Below are positions 36,138-46,977 of a stretch of DNA of 64,000 nucleotides, piece by piece (position 1 is the first letter of the stretch; every line of letters begins with the position of its first letter). The position numbers were made by a program, and so were the translations under genes. The DNA is from Triglochin maritima (taxonomy: Eukaryota > Streptophyta > Magnoliopsida > Alismatales > Juncaginaceae). The notes beneath the pieces were generated by a model that worked only from the letters and a program-made list of their open reading frames with translations, was not told where the DNA came from and ran no database searches. The stretch spans positions 40,809,254-40,873,253 of the forward strand of contig OY821781.1 in assembly GCA_963682175.1 (NCBI GenBank). Reading direction: 5' to 3'.

Positions 36138-38290
36138 TGTTAGATCCCTAACCTAGGGTTAGTGGACTAATGTTGGTTAAAGTGTGGTTTGCATGGGGAA
36201 GTGAGTGTGCAGGAGTTGCATGGGAAGGTGAAGGGTTGGGGTTACTGTAGCATCCGAGTTTAATAAGGCTCTTCTTCTTCTTCTTTCATCTCCTTCCTCA
36301 TTTCTTCTTCCTCCATTCTCACCAAACACACACCTTCTTCCTCAGTCGCTCAAGCTCAGGCGGAGGAGGTTGCGTCGACGTGAGGTGTGAGGCGGTCCAG
36401 GCAGGAGAGGTGCGGAGTTGAGCGCACGAGGAGATCACCGGAGGCGGCGTGCGCGAGCGGTGCTCCGGCCTTGTTCGTCGCTCTCGTGAGGTATGCCGCT
36501 CTCTAGTGTGGTTTTGTTGTTGACACTCATGAGAGGGTCGTTTTGGTCGGTCGGAGGAGGTCGGAGGCCTCTCCGACGTCGCGTTTGGGCGAAGAAACCT
36601 CGGCTGGCGCGAGGTTGAAGACGACCAGACGGTCGACCGGCCCTTGGGCGGTCGACCGAATGCATGTGTAGATATACTGCCTGTTGCGTTTCGGTCGACC
36701 GAGGCCTTGTGTTCGGTCGACCGGAACTTAAGTTTATTTGTGTATATTGCATGTTGTTCGGACGTAGGCTTGAGTTCGGTCGACTGTTATATGACGTAGA
36801 AATATAGGTTGACCCTAACTGTTGTCGGTCGACCGAGACCCCTGAGTCGGTCGACCGATGGATTAAAAGATTGAAAATGTTGTACTGTTAGTTTTCGGTC
36901 GACCGGGACCCCTGAGTCGGTCGACCGATAGGATGTTTTGAATGTTGACCAAACTCCGGATTTTTGACCTCGTTCGGTCGACCGGTTTTAGACCTTCGGT
37001 AGACCGTTGGGGGATTGTGTTCTGTGCGCAGCGGTAGACCGTGTTAGGGACGGTCGACCGATTCCTTTCTGGAAACGGTCGACCGAATCACCTCTTACGG
37101 TCGACCGTTTGGGCCCAGGACAGAATTCCTGGTTCCCTTTTTTGAACGCCAACTTTGCCACGGAAACCCGTGTCCTCGCCTTGTGCGTGAGCCGGGAGGT
37201 GACGGTGGGCGCGTGATGCGTGCCTACCCAGGGACCGCCGTTGGGAAGAGTGTGGGTGTTCGGGACGCGTCAGTTCCAGGTATGAAGCGTGACTAAATGT
37301 GATGGATGGATTGGACTTATTGTAGTATAGCAGGCCTGAGGGATCGCGGATCCCAATGTTGTTGTTTGTGCGGGCACGCAACTGGCGTTGGGTGAGGTGA
37401 CTACCGGCCCACAGGCTACGGAGGTCGCTGCCCTGCTTTTATAGCGGCGCGGTTGGTGTTTGCGGCTCGAGGAGCCTGATGACCTGGCAGACTTCGGTCT
37501 GGATTTGTCCGATGCTGTGCCGGACTGTTGTGATGGACCACCGATGCTGTGCCGGTGATGCCGCCGAGGTTGTGCCGGCGATGGTGATTGTTGAGCCGAG
37601 GCTGTTCCGGCTATGTTGTTTTCCTCGGCTGGGCACCTACCGAGATGTTGTTGTTATACCTTCCGGGCGACGGCCCCGTTGGTCCCTGTGGCTCCGACCA
37701 CTGAGATTTGCAGATCTGTATTCTATCGGCCCGCAGGCGTGACAGAGGCTCCCTGCCGAACCCTTGAGTAGTGTAGCTGCGTGTGGGGGGTGCGATGTCG
37801 CGTGCTGTAAGACTGCATGTGCCTGCAGTAGGTCTCCTCGGGAGACTCGTTGTTGATTGTCGGACTGATGTCCTGTTTTACCCTTCGGGGGAACTGTTTT
37901 CCATTTCTGTCGATGTCATGACATGCTACTAGTATGATAGGTTCATTGTGTAATGCATGCATATATAGGTGAGTTGGCATACGGGGTTTCCTTCTGGAAA
38001 CTCAGGCATTGTTGTTATATATTTTCAGGACCACAGTAGGTCCAGTGGGGTGGTGATCGGCGGGCGCGCGCGTTTGGAGTCGGATCCTCTAGTCAGACCA
38101 CTGAGGTCCACATGATTACATTTATCTTCCCTTATCGTTTTGTTGTAATCATGTATTCATTTTGGCAAACTCTGATGTATTATGGTGCACCGCTTTATTG
38201 TTTATGAGAAGTAACAGTCCCGCCTTGATTATTGTGCTCTTTGTCTTGATTATGAATTTTTTAAATTTTCCGTTGTTTCGGGATGTTACA
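36138..38290 (+). repeat. 5' LTR of the Ty3 element
   Basis: Begins TGTTAGATCC and ends GATGTTACA. The dyad array lies at 36630-37107. GCATATATAGG near 37959 is a TATA candidate, which would put the array in U3. Small open frames inside it are not genes. Confidence 0.95.
36630..37107. repeat. CGGTCGACCG dyad array in the 5' Ty3 LTR
   Basis: Twelve perfect CGGTCGACCG palindromes and three one-base variants (CGGTCGACTG, CGGTAGACCG twice) in 478 bases, with irregular spacing and unrelated spacers. Confidence 0.9.
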
Positions 38291-38293
38291 ACA

Positions 38294-38305
38294 TGGTATC
38301 AGAGC
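38294..38305 (+). promoter_or_regulatory. Primer binding site (tRNA-iMet type) of the Ty3 element
   Basis: TGGTATCAGAGC begins three bases after the 5' LTR. This is the common plant primer site complementary to the 3' end of initiator methionine tRNA. Confidence 0.85.
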
Positions 38306-38416
38306 GGTCGATTCCTATGCGGTTCCCAATGAAATCACCCTTGTAGTAATAGGATTCATGCATTTTATCTTTTAGCATGCATACATGGCTGAAGTTGTGA
38401 TTGTTTCTCTTATCAG

Positions 38417-39490
38417 ATGGCACCTAAGCGCGTGAGGAGTTCTACACGCGATCGTAATTCCAGTGACGACACATCTGGTGCTCATTGGGACAGGTTGGGT
38501 GAGTTTTTGGAGCGTCAGGCAGCTCAGAGCGCCCAGGGCGGAGTGGGAGCTGAGCAAGATCGGTTCATGCGTCAGCACCCGCCGACTTTCGACGGCAGGA
38601 GGGCCCCAGAGGTTGCAGAGGACTGGATCTTCCGGATGGAGAAGATCTTCCGTGCTATTGGAGTAGCACCTGAGAGGATGGTGGAGCTGGCCACCTATGT
38701 GTTTGACGGCGAGGCCGCCAACTGGTGGAGGTCTACATCCACAGTTCTGTTTGATGATCGTGTGGATGTGAGCTGGGAGGAGTTCTTGGAGGTGTTTCAT
38801 GAGCAGTACTTCCCCCAGCATGTCAGGGATCAGAAGAGGGAGGAGTTCATGTCGCTGGAGCAGAAGGACATGACACTGACGAGCTACATCAGCAGGTTCA
38901 ACGCTTTGGAGCATTACTGCCCTGAGATTTGTGTGACCCCAGAGCAGCGGGCGAGGAAGTTCGTGAAGGGACTGAGGCAGCCGCTTCGTTCTCGGGTGAT
39001 CAACAGCATGCCGCGGACCCTTGCAGATGCGGTGAAGCATGCTACGATCATTGAGCAGGACCAGAGAGAGTGTAATCAGGAGGCGCGGAAGGCGCCAGTG
39101 AGCGCCATTAGCAGAGTAGCTGGTCATGGGGCAGGAAACCCGGGCAAGAGGCCCAGGTTCGATGGAGGAGGAGCACGTCAGTCAGGAGCGTGCACTTACT
39201 GCGGGAGGTTCCATCCAGGGCAGGAGTGTCCCTGTCGGACTGGAGCGTGCATGGGTTGTGGTCAGATGGGACACTTTGTCCGTGATTGTCCTCAGAGGCA
39301 GGGAGAGCCGAGCAGGAGGCCAGGACCACCAGTAGTTGGCAGAGGCGGAGGCAGCCGGTCAATTGTTCCACCGGGCCAGAGCAGGAGGACCGGGCGGGTC
39401 TTCACTATCCAGGGTGAGGAGGCGAGGGACTCCAACACCGTCGTGGAAGGTACGCTTTCAGTTTCTGGTTCTGTAGCGCGTGTTGTTTGA
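38417..39490 (+). CDS. gag: Ty3 retrotransposon Gag
   Basis: A 357-aa frame, 126 bases after the 5' LTR. The N-terminus is charged. The central retrotransposon Gag domain (about 55-160) includes [13 protein letters not shown] and [20 protein letters not shown]. Near the C-terminus are Cys/His clusters, [13 protein letters not shown] and the CCHC zinc knuckle [14 protein letters not shown]. It forms the particle core and binds the RNA. It stops at the point where protease sequence begins, in a different frame, so Gag ends just before the protease. Confidence 0.93.
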   Translation: MAPKRVRSSTRDRNSSDDTSGAHWDRLGEFLERQAAQSAQGGVGAEQDRFMRQHPPTFDGRRAPEVAEDWIFRMEKIFRAIGVAPERMVELATYVFDGEAANWWRSTSTVLFDDRVDVSWEEFLEVFHEQYFPQHVRDQKREEFMSLEQKDMTLTSYISRFNALEHYCPEICVTPEQRARKFVKGLRQPLRSRVINSMPRTLADAVKHATIIEQDQRECNQEARKAPVSAISRVAGHGAGNPGKRPRFDGGGARQSGACTYCGRFHPGQECPCRTGACMGCGQMGHFVRDCPQRQGEPSRRPGPPVVGRGGGSRSIVPPGQSRRTGRVFTIQGEEARDSNTVVEGTLSVSGSVARVV

Positions 39491-42400
39491 TTGTGGCGCC
39501 ACTCACTCCTTCATTTCGGAGAAGTTTGCTGGCGAGTTGGGTCGGACCCCTGTGCGGCTGACTGATGTTTTGGAGGTCAGCACGCCCATGGGTGAGGTGG
39601 GCACTGTGGGGAGCTATTTCCCCGGCACCACAGTTGCTTCGGGAGACCACGATTTTCCGGCAGATCTGGTCTTGTTACCGATGGTGGACTTCAATGTCAT
39701 ACTGGGGATGGACTGGCTGTCACAGTACGACGTGCGAGTCTTTTGCCGTGAGAAGAAGATCCTGATTCCGATGGAGGGCTTGCCAGATGTTCTGATCAGA
39801 GGTGCGAGGAGCAGAGGGGGTCGTCTGATTGTGTCTGCGGTTAAGGCACAGAGACTGTTACAGCAGGGATGCAGAGCGTTTGTGGCCACGCTGGTAGTCC
39901 CTGATCCTGAGACGAGGAGGCTGGAGGATATAGAGGTAGTGCAGGAATTTCCAGATGTTTTTCCAGCAGAGATTCCAGCGTTACCGCCGCACCGAGAGAT
40001 TGAGTTCAGCATCGAGTTGGTTGCGGGTACGACATCTCAGTCGAAGGCACCTTATCGGATGGCACCTGCTGAGTTGACGAAGCTGAAGAAGCAGTTGCAT
40101 GAGTTGATGGAGTCCGGGTTCATTCGACCGAGTGTTTCTCCATGGGGAGCGCATGTGCTCTTCGTGAAGAAGAAGGATGGATCGTTGCGGATGTGCATCG
40201 ACTACAGGATGCTGAATAAGGTTACCGTTCGGAACCGGTACCCTTTGCCCAGGATTGATGATTTGTTCGATCAGTTGCAGACGGCGAGAGTATTCTCGAA
40301 GATCGATCTGCGTTCGGGCTATCACCAGTTGCGGATCAGGGAGGCGGATGTTCAGAAGACAGCCTTCAGGACGCGGTACGGCCACTATGAGTTCTTGGTG
40401 ATGCCATATGGACTGACGAATGCGCCTGCGGCATTCATGGATCTGATGAATAGGACCTTCCAGCCGTACCTTGACAAATTTGTCGTGGTGTTCGTGGATG
40501 ACATCTTGGTATACTCGCTTGACAGGGAGCAGCATCGAGAGCACCTGAGGATTGTGCTGGGCATCTTGAGGGAGCAGCAGCTTTATGCCAAGTACACGAA
40601 GTGTGAGTTTTGGTTGGGTCAGGTGGCTTTTCTGGGGCATATTGTGTCAGCAGATGGGATTTCAGTGGATCCGGCGAAGGTCGAGGCAGTGACTCAGTGG
40701 AGAGCCCCGACGAGCGTGACGGAGATCAGGAGTTTCGTAGGTCTGGCAGGGTATTACAGGCGGTTTATCCAGGATTTCTCCAAACTTGCGTCGCCGCTGA
40801 CAGCGTTGACGCAGAAGGGCGTCAAGTTCGTTTGGTCCCAGAAGTGCGAGGACAACTTTCAGGAGCTAAAGAGGCGTTTGACGACAGCATCTATTCTGAC
40901 GCTATCGAGTGGCAGTGGAGGCTACGTGATTTACAGCGATGCATCAGGGATAGGCTTGGGTTGTGTCCTGATGCAGCATGGGAAGGTGGTCGCGTACGCT
41001 TCGAGGCAGCTGAAGGTGCACGAGAAGAACTACCCTACTCATGATCTGGAGTTGGCGGCGGTAGTTCATGCGTTGAAGACCTTGCGGCACTATCTGTATG
41101 GCGAGCAGTTCGAGGTCTTCACCGATCATCAGAGTCTGAAATACTTGTTCTCGCAGAAGGAGCTGAATATGAGGCAGCGCAGATGGCTCGAGTTCCTTAA
41201 GGACTACGACTTCACCATTTCCTATCATCCGGGGAAGGCGAATTCGGTTGCAGATGCGCTGAGCAGGAAGGTGGAGGTTTCTGTGGCGAGTCTGTGCATC
41301 CAGGAGCGGAGGCTACTCGAGGCTTTGTCAGAGTGGAGTCCATTCACCGAGGGTTCAGAGGGAGCGGTGATTGCTGGGCTTCGGGTGGAGCCGCAGACTG
41401 TCTCACGGTTGGTTCAGGCTCAGCAGGGGGATGATGAGTTAGCTAGTCTGCTACAGTTAGCTTCCAGAGATGGATCAGACTTCAGTGTGGGGGTTGATGG
41501 TGGTCTGAGGTTCAGGAGTCGGATCTGGGTGCCGAAGGTTGATGGGCTGAGAGATGACATCATGGAGGAGGCACACAGAGCTAGATACACCATTCATCCG
41601 GGGAGCACGAAGATGTATAAGGACCTGCAGCGGAACTTCTGGTGGAAGGGCATGAAGAGGGACATTGCAGAGTTTGTGGAGCGATGCTTAGTCTGCCAGC
41701 AGGTGAAGATTGAGCATCAGAGGCCGGCAGGACCGATGCAGAGTATTGAGCTTCCTGAGTGGAAGTGGGAGCACGTGACAATGGATTTTGTCACGGGATT
41801 GCCGAAGACGAGGAGATTCCACGACGCGATTTGGGTGATAGTCGATCGACTGACCAAGTCGACGCACTTCTTAGCGATCCGGACCACGTTGCCTTTGGAG
41901 GGTCTAGCTAAGTTGTACGTGGAGGAGGTAGTCAGGTTGCATGGAGTGCCAGTGAGCATCATCTCCGATCGAGATCCTCGTTTCACTTCCAGATTTTGGG
42001 GGAGTCTGCAGCAGGCGTTGGGGACGCGTCTGAAGTTCAGTACAGCGTTTCATCCGCAGACAGATGGTCAATCAGAGAGGACGATTCAGACCCTGGAGGA
42101 TATGCTTAGAGCATGCACACTGGATTGGGCAGGACACTGGGATGAGCACTTGCCACTGATAGAGTTTGCCTACAACAACAGCTACCACTCGAGTATTGGG
42201 ATGGCGCCGTACGAGGCGTTGTACGGGAGGCCTTGCAGATCACCGGTATGCTGGAGTGATGTGGGTGAGAGGCAGTTAGTGGGGCCTGAGATTGTGCAGA
42301 TGTACTCAGAGAAGGTGGATGTGATCAGGAGGAGGCTGGCCACAGCACAGAGCAGGCAGAAGAGTTATGCTGATCGACGCAGACGGGTGTTGAGTTTTGA

Positions 42401-42854
42401 GGTGGGCGATCACGTGTTTCTGAAGATTTCCCCAGCCAGAGGTGTGATGAGGTTTGGGAAGAAGGGGAAGCTTAGTCCGAGATATGTTGGACCGTTTGAG
42501 ATCCTCGACCGAGTTGGAGAGGTTGCCTACCGGATTGCCTTACCGCCACAGTTTTCGGGTCTGCATAATGTCTTCCATGTGTCGATGCTGAGGAAGTATG
42601 TGGCAGATCCGTCGCACGTTATTGAGATAGCAGTGCCAGAGATTCAGCAGGACTTGTCGCTCGAGGAGAGGCCAGTCGAGATTGTTGATCGCATGGATCA
42701 TCAGCTCAGGAGGAGGACCATTCCGATGGTAAAGGTCAGGTGGCAGCATCACAGTGAGCGCGAGGCCACTTGTGAGATCGAGGAGGATGTCAGAAGGCAG
42801 TATCCAGAGCTTTTCGGTGAGTGTTTGCTTGATTTCGGGAGGAAATCCTTTTAA
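39480..42854 (+). CDS. pol: Ty3 retrotransposon Pol polyprotein with chromodomain-like tail
   Basis: An open frame of 1124 aa, offset by +1 relative to Gag and overlapping its end by about 10 bases. The marked left end is the start of protease similarity ([10 protein letters not shown], aspartic protease with Asp-Cys-Gly in place of the usual Asp-Ser/Thr-Gly), not a proven start codon. Then reverse transcriptase ([14 protein letters not shown], catalytic FVDDILVYS), RNase H ([22 protein letters not shown]), integrase with HHCC zinc domain and core ([27 protein letters not shown]), [15 protein letters not shown], and a chromodomain-like tail ([16 protein letters not shown]). No stop interrupts it. 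Expression would need frameshifting, or the offset is a disabling indel; both are possible. Confidence 0.93.
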   Translation: MLFDCGATHSFISEKFAGELGRTPVRLTDVLEVSTPMGEVGTVGSYFPGTTVASGDHDFPADLVLLPMVDFNVILGMDWLSQYDVRVFCREKKILIPMEGLPDVLIRGARSRGGRLIVSAVKAQRLLQQGCRAFVATLVVPDPETRRLEDIEVVQEFPDVFPAEIPALPPHREIEFSIELVAGTTSQSKAPYRMAPAELTKLKKQLHELMESGFIRPSVSPWGAHVLFVKKKDGSLRMCIDYRMLNKVTVRNRYPLPRIDDLFDQLQTARVFSKIDLRSGYHQLRIREADVQKTAFRTRYGHYEFLVMPYGLTNAPAAFMDLMNRTFQPYLDKFVVVFVDDILVYSLDREQHREHLRIVLGILREQQLYAKYTKCEFWLGQVAFLGHIVSADGISVDPAKVEAVTQWRAPTSVTEIRSFVGLAGYYRRFIQDFSKLASPLTALTQKGVKFVWSQKCEDNFQELKRRLTTASILTLSSGSGGYVIYSDASGIGLGCVLMQHGKVVAYASRQLKVHEKNYPTHDLELAAVVHALKTLRHYLYGEQFEVFTDHQSLKYLFSQKELNMRQRRWLEFLKDYDFTISYHPGKANSVADALSRKVEVSVASLCIQERRLLEALSEWSPFTEGSEGAVIAGLRVEPQTVSRLVQAQQGDDELASLLQLASRDGSDFSVGVDGGLRFRSRIWVPKVDGLRDDIMEEAHRARYTIHPGSTKMYKDLQRNFWWKGMKRDIAEFVERCLVCQQVKIEHQRPAGPMQSIELPEWKWEHVTMDFVTGLPKTRRFHDAIWVIVDRLTKSTHFLAIRTTLPLEGLAKLYVEEVVRLHGVPVSIISDRDPRFTSRFWGSLQQALGTRLKFSTAFHPQTDGQSERTIQTLEDMLRACTLDWAGHWDEHLPLIEFAYNNSYHSSIGMAPYEALYGRPCRSPVCWSDVGERQLVGPEIVQMYSEKVDVIRRRLATAQSRQKSYADRRRRVLSFEVGDHVFLKISPARGVMRFGKKGKLSPRYVGPFEILDRVGEVAYRIALPPQFSGLHNVFHVSMLRKYVADPSHVIEIAVPEIQQDLSLEERPVEIVDRMDHQLRRRTIPMVKVRWQHHSEREATCEIEEDVRRQYPELFGECLLDFGRKSF

Positions 42855-42865
42855 GTTGGGTGGAT

Positions 42866-45015
42866 TGTTAGATCCCTAACCTAGGGTTAGTGGACTAATG
42901 TTGGTTAAAGTGTGGTTTGCATGGGGAAGTGAGTGTGCAGGAGTTGCATGGGAAGGTGAAGGGTTGGGGTTACTGTAGCATCCGAGTTTAATAAGGCTCT
43001 TCTTCTTCTTTCATCTCCTTCCTCATTTCTTCTTCCTCCATTCTCACCAAACACACACCTTCTTCCTCAGTCGCTCAAGCTCAGGCGGAGGAGGCTGCGT
43101 CGGCGTGAGGTGTGAGGCGGTCCAGGCAGGAGAGGTGAGGAGTTGAGCGCACGAGGAGATCACCGGAGGCGGCGTGCGCGAGCGGTGCTCCGGCCTTGTT
43201 CGTCGCTCTCGTGAGGTATGCCGCTCTCTAGTGTGGTTTTGTTGTTGACACTCATGAGAGGGTCATTTTGGTCGGTCGGAGGAGGTCGGAGGCCTCTCCG
43301 ACGTCGCGTTTGGGCGAAGAAACCTTGGCTGGCGCGAGGTTGAAGACGACCAGACGGTCGACCGGCCCTTGGGCGGTCGACCGAATGCATGTGTAGATAT
43401 ACTGCCTGTTGCGTTTCGGTCGACCGAGGCCTTGTGTTCGGTCGACCGGAACTTAAGTTTATTTGTGTATATTGCATGTTGTTCGGACGTAGGCTTGAGT
43501 TCGGTCGACCGTTATATGACGTAGAAATATAGGTTGACCCTAACTGTTGTCGGTCGACCGAGACCCCTGAGTCGGTCGACCGATGGATTAAAAGATTGAA
43601 AATGTTGTACTGTTAGTTTTCGGTCAACCGGGACCCCTGAGTCGGTCGACCGATAGGATGTTTTGAATGTTGACCAAACTCCGGATTTTTGACCTCGTTC
43701 GGTCGACCGGTTTTAGACCTTCGGTAGACCGTTGGGGGATTGTGTTCTGTGCGCAGCGGTAGACCGTGTTAGGGACGGTCGACCGATTCCTTTCTGGAAA
43801 CGGTCGACCGAATCACCTCTTACGGTCGACCGTTTGGGCCCAGGACAGAATTCCTGGTTCCCTTTTTTGAACGCCAACTTTGCCACGGAAACCCGTGTCC
43901 TCGCCTTGTGCGTGAGCCGGGAGGTGACGGTGGGCGCGTGATGCGTGCCTACCCAGGGACCGCCGTTGGGAAGAGTGTGGGTGTTCGGGACGCGTCAGTT
44001 CCAGGTATGGAGCGTGACTAAATGTGATGGATGGATTGGACTTATTGTAGTATAGCAGGCCTGAGGGATCGCGGATCCCAATGTTGTTGTTTGTGCGGGC
44101 ACGCAACTGGCGTTGGGTGAGGTGACTACCGGCCCACGGGCTACGGAGGTCGCTGCCCTGCTTTTATAGCGGCGCGGTTGGTGTTTGCGGCTCGAGGAGC
44201 CTGATGACCTGGCAGACTTCGGTCTGGATTTGTCCGATGCTGTGCCGGACTGTTGTGATGGACCACCGATGCTGTGCCGGTGATGCCGCCGAGGTTGTGC
44301 CGGCGATGGTGATTGTTGAGCCGAGGTTGTTCCGGCTATGTTTTTTTCCTCGGCTGGGCACCTACCGAGATGTTGTTGTTATACCTTCCGGGCGACGGCC
44401 CCGTTGGTCCCTGTGGCTCCGACCACTGAGATTTGCAGATCTGTATTCTATCGGCCCGCAGGCGTGACAGAGGCTCCCTGCCGAACCCTTGAGTAGTGTA
44501 GCTGCGTGTGGGGGGTGCGATGTCGCGTGCTGTAAGACTGCATGTGCCTGCAGTAGGTCTCCTCGGGAGACTCGTTGTTGATTGTCGGACTGATGTCCTG
44601 TTTTACCCTTCGGGGGAACTGTTTTCCATTTCTGTCGATGTCATGACATGCTACTAGTATGATAGGTTCATTGTGTAATGCATGCATATATAGGTGAGTT
44701 GGCATACGGGGTTTCCTTCTGGAAACTCAGGCATTGTTGTTATATATTTTCAGGACCACAGTAGGTCCAGTGGGGTGGTGATCGGCGGGCGCGCGCGTTT
44801 GGAGTCGGATCCTCTAGTCAGACCACTGAGGTCCACATGATTACATTTATCTTCCCTTATCGTTTTGTTGTAATCATGTATTCATTTTGGCAAACTCTGA
44901 TGTATTATGGTGCACCGCTTTATTGTTTATGAGAAGTAACAGTCCCGCCTTGATTATTGTGCTCTTTGTCTTGATTATGAATTTTTTAAATTTTCCGCTG
45001 TTTCGGGATGTTACA
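42866..45015 (+). repeat. 3' LTR of the Ty3 element
   Basis: Begins 11 bases after the pol stop, preceded by the purine-rich AAGTTGGGTGGAT. Nearly identical to the 5' LTR. Confidence 0.95.
43355..43832. repeat. CGGTCGACCG dyad array in the 3' Ty3 LTR
   Basis: Same array as in the 5' LTR. Two dyads differ: one CGGTCGACTG of the 5' LTR is CGGTCGACCG here, and one CGGTCGACCG is CGGTCAACCG here. Confidence 0.9.
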
Positions 45016-45338
45016 GGTTGAGCTTAATTAAGAAAGTTTGACTGGGTTAAACCTAAGTTTTCCCAACTTAATAACCTTCCAAACCATAATAATAAGTCAG
45101 AACAATGTAACATAAGAAATGCAAAAGCGTACCGATAGAAACCGAACATACCTATAATAATAAAGGCAGCCGACGACATATCTGAGAGTAAGAAGAAAAA
45201 ACTAAGCTCCAAACACAAGCAACAAAATGGATCCTTCTAAATGTAAACTTACCAATAGACTCATCTTCTGAAATAGACTCGTAGTTGACCATCGTTTTGA
45301 AACCACTCAACCATGTAGGTAAAACGGGTGTATACTTA
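45016..45338. other. Right flank of the Ty3 insertion, no gene recognised
   Basis: AT-rich DNA between the Ty3 element and a MITE. Minus-strand pieces here show no recognisable domain. Confidence 0.4.
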
Positions 45339-45772
45339 AGGGTGCGTTTGGATGAGACTTCAAATGTTAAATTCTTGTGGGAAGTCATTTCTTGGATGAT
45401 GTCCTCTAGAAGTTGTTTTTTCCTAGTAGAAGTCAGAGTTGTTTGGATGACGAGAAATCCAGTAGTAAATCCCCAGACATCTTGTCATACGAAATCTCCA
45501 AATTTTCCTCCAATTAGATATAAACATGACATAAAATAATGATGAATTTCCTCAATTCAGCAAGGATAGGATGATCCAAATTTTTGGACCAATAGAAAAC
45601 TGAACTTCCAGCCAATAGAAAACTGAACTTCCAGCCAATAGAAGAAATGTCGTCAAGACGCATGTGGGGAGCTCATATTCTAGAGAGTCATTCGATGTTT
45701 GGATGACATCAGGTACCGTAGCATCTCCCAAGAGGTGGAGGAGCAGAAGCTGGGTGCATCCAAACACACTCT
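45339..45772. mobile_element. MITE with AGGGTGCGTTTGGATG termini
   Basis: AGGGTGCGTTTGGATG (45339) and the complement of AGAGTGTGTTTGGATG (ending 45772) are terminal inverted repeats, with TA on both sides. 434 bp, no coding capacity. The GGTGCGTTTGGATG type of terminus is common in plant MITEs; the superfamily is not certain. Confidence 0.65.
45588..45644. repeat. 23-bp tandem repeat inside the MITE
   Basis: About two and a half copies of CCAATAGAAAACTGAACTTCCAG. Confidence 0.8.
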
Positions 45773-46067
45773 TAGATTCTTGTAACAATTCTCAAATACA
45801 AATACTTTTTCTGAAATAGACGCGAGTATGATCTGATAGGTATAATGATAGGAGTATATCTTGTAGGAGTGAGGGTTGCGTTTAAGTAAAAGTTAAAAGT
45901 GAATTTAACACAACATTCAAAACATATATAGGTAAAAATCATCACTTCCTGTCGAAATTAAAAACAATCATACAACATATTGGTGTACATTTTGATCAAG
46001 AAGGTACATCAAGTTCAATTCTTTTCTTGAAAATGTAACAAAAATCTTGAAAAGATCGAACTTATAG
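45773..46067. other. 3' flank of the broken PDR fragment
   Basis: No gene. From about 45930 there are diverged matches to the 3' flank of the two PDR copies (ACAACATATT, TTTTGATCAAGAAG, TTCAAGTTCAATT), so this is the old 3' region of a third PDR copy. Confidence 0.45.
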
Positions 46068-46156
46068 TCATAGGGACGTTAAATTGAGATATTTGATCAA
46101 GCAAGCAAATATGACAACAAAGATAACATCGAATCCGATCACTCGGGCGACAATGA
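46068..46156 (-). pseudogene. 3' part of the last exon of a dead third PDR gene
   Basis: On the minus strand this encodes an ARVIGFDVIFVVIFACLIK-like stretch, the last transmembrane helix and C-terminus of a PDR transporter (compare [18 protein letters not shown] in copy 1), with a changed tail. It is cut at 46156/46157 by the Copia element; the other half is 55025-55115. Confidence 0.85.
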
Positions 46157-46977
46157 TGTAGGGAGGGGGATCTAACACGTTACTAACAAGAACAACATAC
46201 CAAACGCACACAGAAACAAGAATATTGATTGTGGAACTGACTTCTGACCCTCCCCCCAATCTTAATGCAACAAGAAACACACTCACAAGATGAAAGAGAC
46301 AAACAAAGACACAACACACTTGAAACAAACCACGACACACGCGTTTTACAAGGTTCGGCAACGTGCCTACGTCCTTGGGGGGTCTCCTATGGGTTTCCTT
46401 TACTTCAATTTGCTTCTCCAACAAGAGAAACAACCAAGATTACAAGTACATTGATGCAATATGTCCTATAAAGCACTCTACATATTTCTCTAGCCCTAAT
46501 CTCTCTCAAGAAAATGATAATAATGTGTTGTATACAAAATTAGAGTGAAATCCCCTTACATAGTAGGCTAAATTCGTATAAGAGAACATGCCGATAGTGG
46601 GCAAAATCGTCTGCATTCGGTCGACCGGAATCCTCAACGGTCGATCGATATACCGTTTTCCCGTCTAACTGCCACAATTCGGTCGATCGTTGTCCAACAA
46701 CCGGTCGATTGTTGTCCAACAATCGGTCGACCGTTCCACAATTCTGAATAGTGCCTGGGATACTCTACAAATTTTCGGTAGACCGATCCGCACTGCTGAT
46801 CCTCGCCTCGAAGACTCTGGAGATTTTCGGTCGACCGCGTGCCCAGCACCGGTCGACTGATCCATACTTCGTTCCGAGCCCGAGAGACTCTGGAAGTTTC
46901 CAGTCGACTGTCTCTTCCATAGGTCGATTGATTCTCCCGTTTCTTGTACTTAACAAATATAAACCAAATTTTCAACA
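46157..46977 (-). repeat. 3' LTR of the Copia element
   Basis: 821 bp. Adjoins a purine-rich tract on the minus strand (CAAGGTGGAGAT). Carries a degenerate dyad array at 46618-46930. Confidence 0.9.
46618..46930. repeat. Degenerate CGGTCGACCG-type dyad array in the Copia 3' LTR
   Basis: About ten sites: three perfect CGGTCGACCG, others such as CGGTCGATCG, CGGTAGACCG, CGGTCGACTG, CGGTCGATTG and CAGTCGACTG. Many differences are C-to-T or G-to-A changes of the consensus, as expected from decay of methylated CG sites. Confidence 0.75.

Larger units (their letters stand above)
36138..45015 (+). mobile_element. Full-length Ty3 chromovirus-type LTR retrotransposon
   Basis: 8.9 kb, with 5' LTR 36138-38290 (2153 bp) and 3' LTR 42866-45015 (2150 bp), both TGTTAGATCC...GGGATGTTACA. 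The 5-bp target duplication GGTTG lies at 36133-36137 and 45016-45020. By eye the LTRs differ at about a dozen bases plus one 3-base CTT-repeat indel, so it inserted recently. Internal order is primer site, gag, protease, RT, RNase H, integrase, then a chromodomain-like tail: a Ty3 chromovirus, most like the Tekay/Del group. Sense strand is plus, opposite to the PDR genes. Confidence 0.96.

Noticed and set aside
36435..37742. Small open frames in the Ty3 LTRs, duplicated at 43160-44467
   Set aside because: They repeat because the LTRs repeat; dyad motifs give Gly/Arg/Pro/Asp-rich strings with no known family.
39981..40640. 219-codon minus-strand open frame, with others, opposite pol
   Set aside because: Antisense shadows of the GC-rich Ty3 pol frame with no domain.
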